Position numbers and translations under genes: made by a program. A model generated the notes under the pieces. The model saw only the letters and a program-made list of their open reading frames with translations, had not been told where the DNA came from and ran no database searches. Positions 5,617 through 6,368 of a stretch of 6,368 nucleotides of DNA are shown here, one piece after another; the stretch's first letter is position 1; the number at the start of each line of letters is the position of its first letter. The DNA is from Erysipelothrix sp. (GTDB lineage: Bacteria > Bacillota_I > Bacilli_A > Erysipelotrichales > Erysipelotrichaceae). The DNA is taken from positions 1 through 6,368 of the forward strand of contig JAAYNU010000203.1 in NCBI GenBank assembly GCA_012520695.1, in the 5' to 3' direction.

Positions 5617-6368
5617 ATGAGTACAAAAGAGAATAAACTAACGACAGGACAATTCGCAAAACTCGCGAATGTCGAAAAGCACGTCCTATTTTACTACGAT
5701 GAAATTGGTCTTTTTAAGCCCGATACCTATGATAGCAATGGCTATCGTTACTACGCCTATCACCAATACTATGCGTTCATCGTCATCACATTCCTCAAGG
5801 ATTTAGGAATGCCTTTAAGCGAGATCAAAATCTATCTTGATGAGCGCTCCCCTGAGAAACTCACTGATATTTTGACACAAAGACTCGATACCCTAGAAGA
5901 GCTCATGACCAAAGTGAAACAGTCCAAAAGTTTCCTCGAGCACACCCTCCAAACCATCCATACCGCATTCGAATTCGAACCGGACATATGCCATGTCATT
6001 TACCGTGAAGAAGAACCCTTAATCGCTTCTGATAAACGACAAGACAACATGACCTATCTGGAGGACTATACGAACTTCTGTATCGAAAAAGATATTACTC
6101 AAACAAGCTCTGTCGGTCTCATGGTCAGAAGATCCTCCATCGAAGACAAACTCTACGATGATTATGACTATCTCTATGTGAGTGATCTACAGTTTGATAC
6201 TCGCACTAAATTAAAGATTAAGGAAGCAGGAAATTACTTAACTTACTTCCACCATGGTGATTTCGATACGCGTTACATAGGATATGAAGCGATTCTAAGC
6301 TATGCGAAACAGAACGATTTAGTCCTTGATGAGTATTTTTATGAGGAACTTCTCATCAATGAAATCGC
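5617..6368 (+). CDS. MerR-family transcriptional regulator with GyrI/BmrR-like effector domain (3' end outside window)
   Basis: At least 250 residues are present, open to the window edge with no stop. The N-terminus is a MerR winged helix-turn-helix: [28 protein letters not shown] is at 8-35 and GYRYY at 42-46, followed by the helices [16 protein letters not shown] at 59-74. A coiled-coil dimer helix follows at about 78-112. From about 120 there is a region like the GyrI/BmrR effector-binding fold, ending in [28 protein letters not shown] (204-231) and a Glu-rich YEELLINE (242-249), which fits the acidic ligand-pocket region. Such proteins bind cationic or aromatic drugs and activate exporter genes. 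It is divergent from the ABC operon and separated by an MerR-type promoter, so it is the likely local activator. The ATG at 5617 is preferred over the in-frame ATG at 5608, because AAGGA at 5601-5605 is too close to the latter. The start remains uncertain by three residues. Confidence 0.88.
   Translation, partial: MSTKENKLTTGQFAKLANVEKHVLFYYDEIGLFKPDTYDSNGYRYYAYHQYYAFIVITFLKDLGMPLSEIKIYLDERSPEKLTDILTQRLDTLEELMTKVKQSKSFLEHTLQTIHTAFEFEPDICHVIYREEEPLIASDKRQDNMTYLEDYTNFCIEKDITQTSSVGLMVRRSSIEDKLYDDYDYLYVSDLQFDTRTKLKIKEAGNYLTYFHHGDFDTRYIGYEAILSYAKQNDLVLDEYFYEELLINEI

Overview
The window is low-GC Firmicutes-type DNA. It has AT-rich intergenic regions, AGGAGG-like ribosome binding sites, Rho-independent hairpin-plus-U terminators and tryptophan encoded by TGG. 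The gene families (LytTR regulator, CopY/BlaI repressor, LmrCD/BmrCD-like ABC pair, MerR regulator) fit Bacilli or Erysipelotrichia. An Erysipelothrix-like host is a guess from overall feel and was not tested. The region looks like chromosomal regulation and drug-resistance DNA. No insertion sequence, phage, CRISPR, tRNA or rRNA signal was seen.

Layout: (1) 2-43 is a terminator for the minus-strand gene at 70-768, an AgrA/LytTR-type response regulator with a degenerate receiver domain. (2) 781-970 is a dense divergent control region. It carries three tandem copies of a nine-base element that fits the published LytTR-binding consensus, followed by a cop-box operator inside a sigma-70-type promoter. 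(3) 971-1420 (+) is a CopY/BlaI-type repressor with a cysteine-rich metal-binding tail. It ends at a strong hairpin shared with the convergent GNAT acetyltransferase at 1459-1932 (-). (4) 2039-5534 (-) is a two-gene operon for a heterodimeric multidrug-type ABC exporter. The genes overlap by 14 bases and end in their own terminator. (5) 5535-5616 is a compact divergent promoter region with a 17-base palindrome in a 19-bp spacer, the hallmark of MerR-controlled promoters. (6) 5617 to the window end (+) is a MerR-family regulator with a GyrI/BmrR-like effector domain, cut by the window edge.

How the parts probably work together: the MerR protein is the likely drug-sensing activator of the ABC exporter and a repressor of its own overlapping promoter. 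The CopY-like protein should repress itself through the cop box and probably controls copper genes elsewhere, since none lie here. The LytTR regulator probably controls its own promoter through the three tandem sites. No sensor kinase or copper ATPase is visible. The most unusual part is the 834-943 segment, where LytTR sites and a cop box lie side by side between two divergent regulators.
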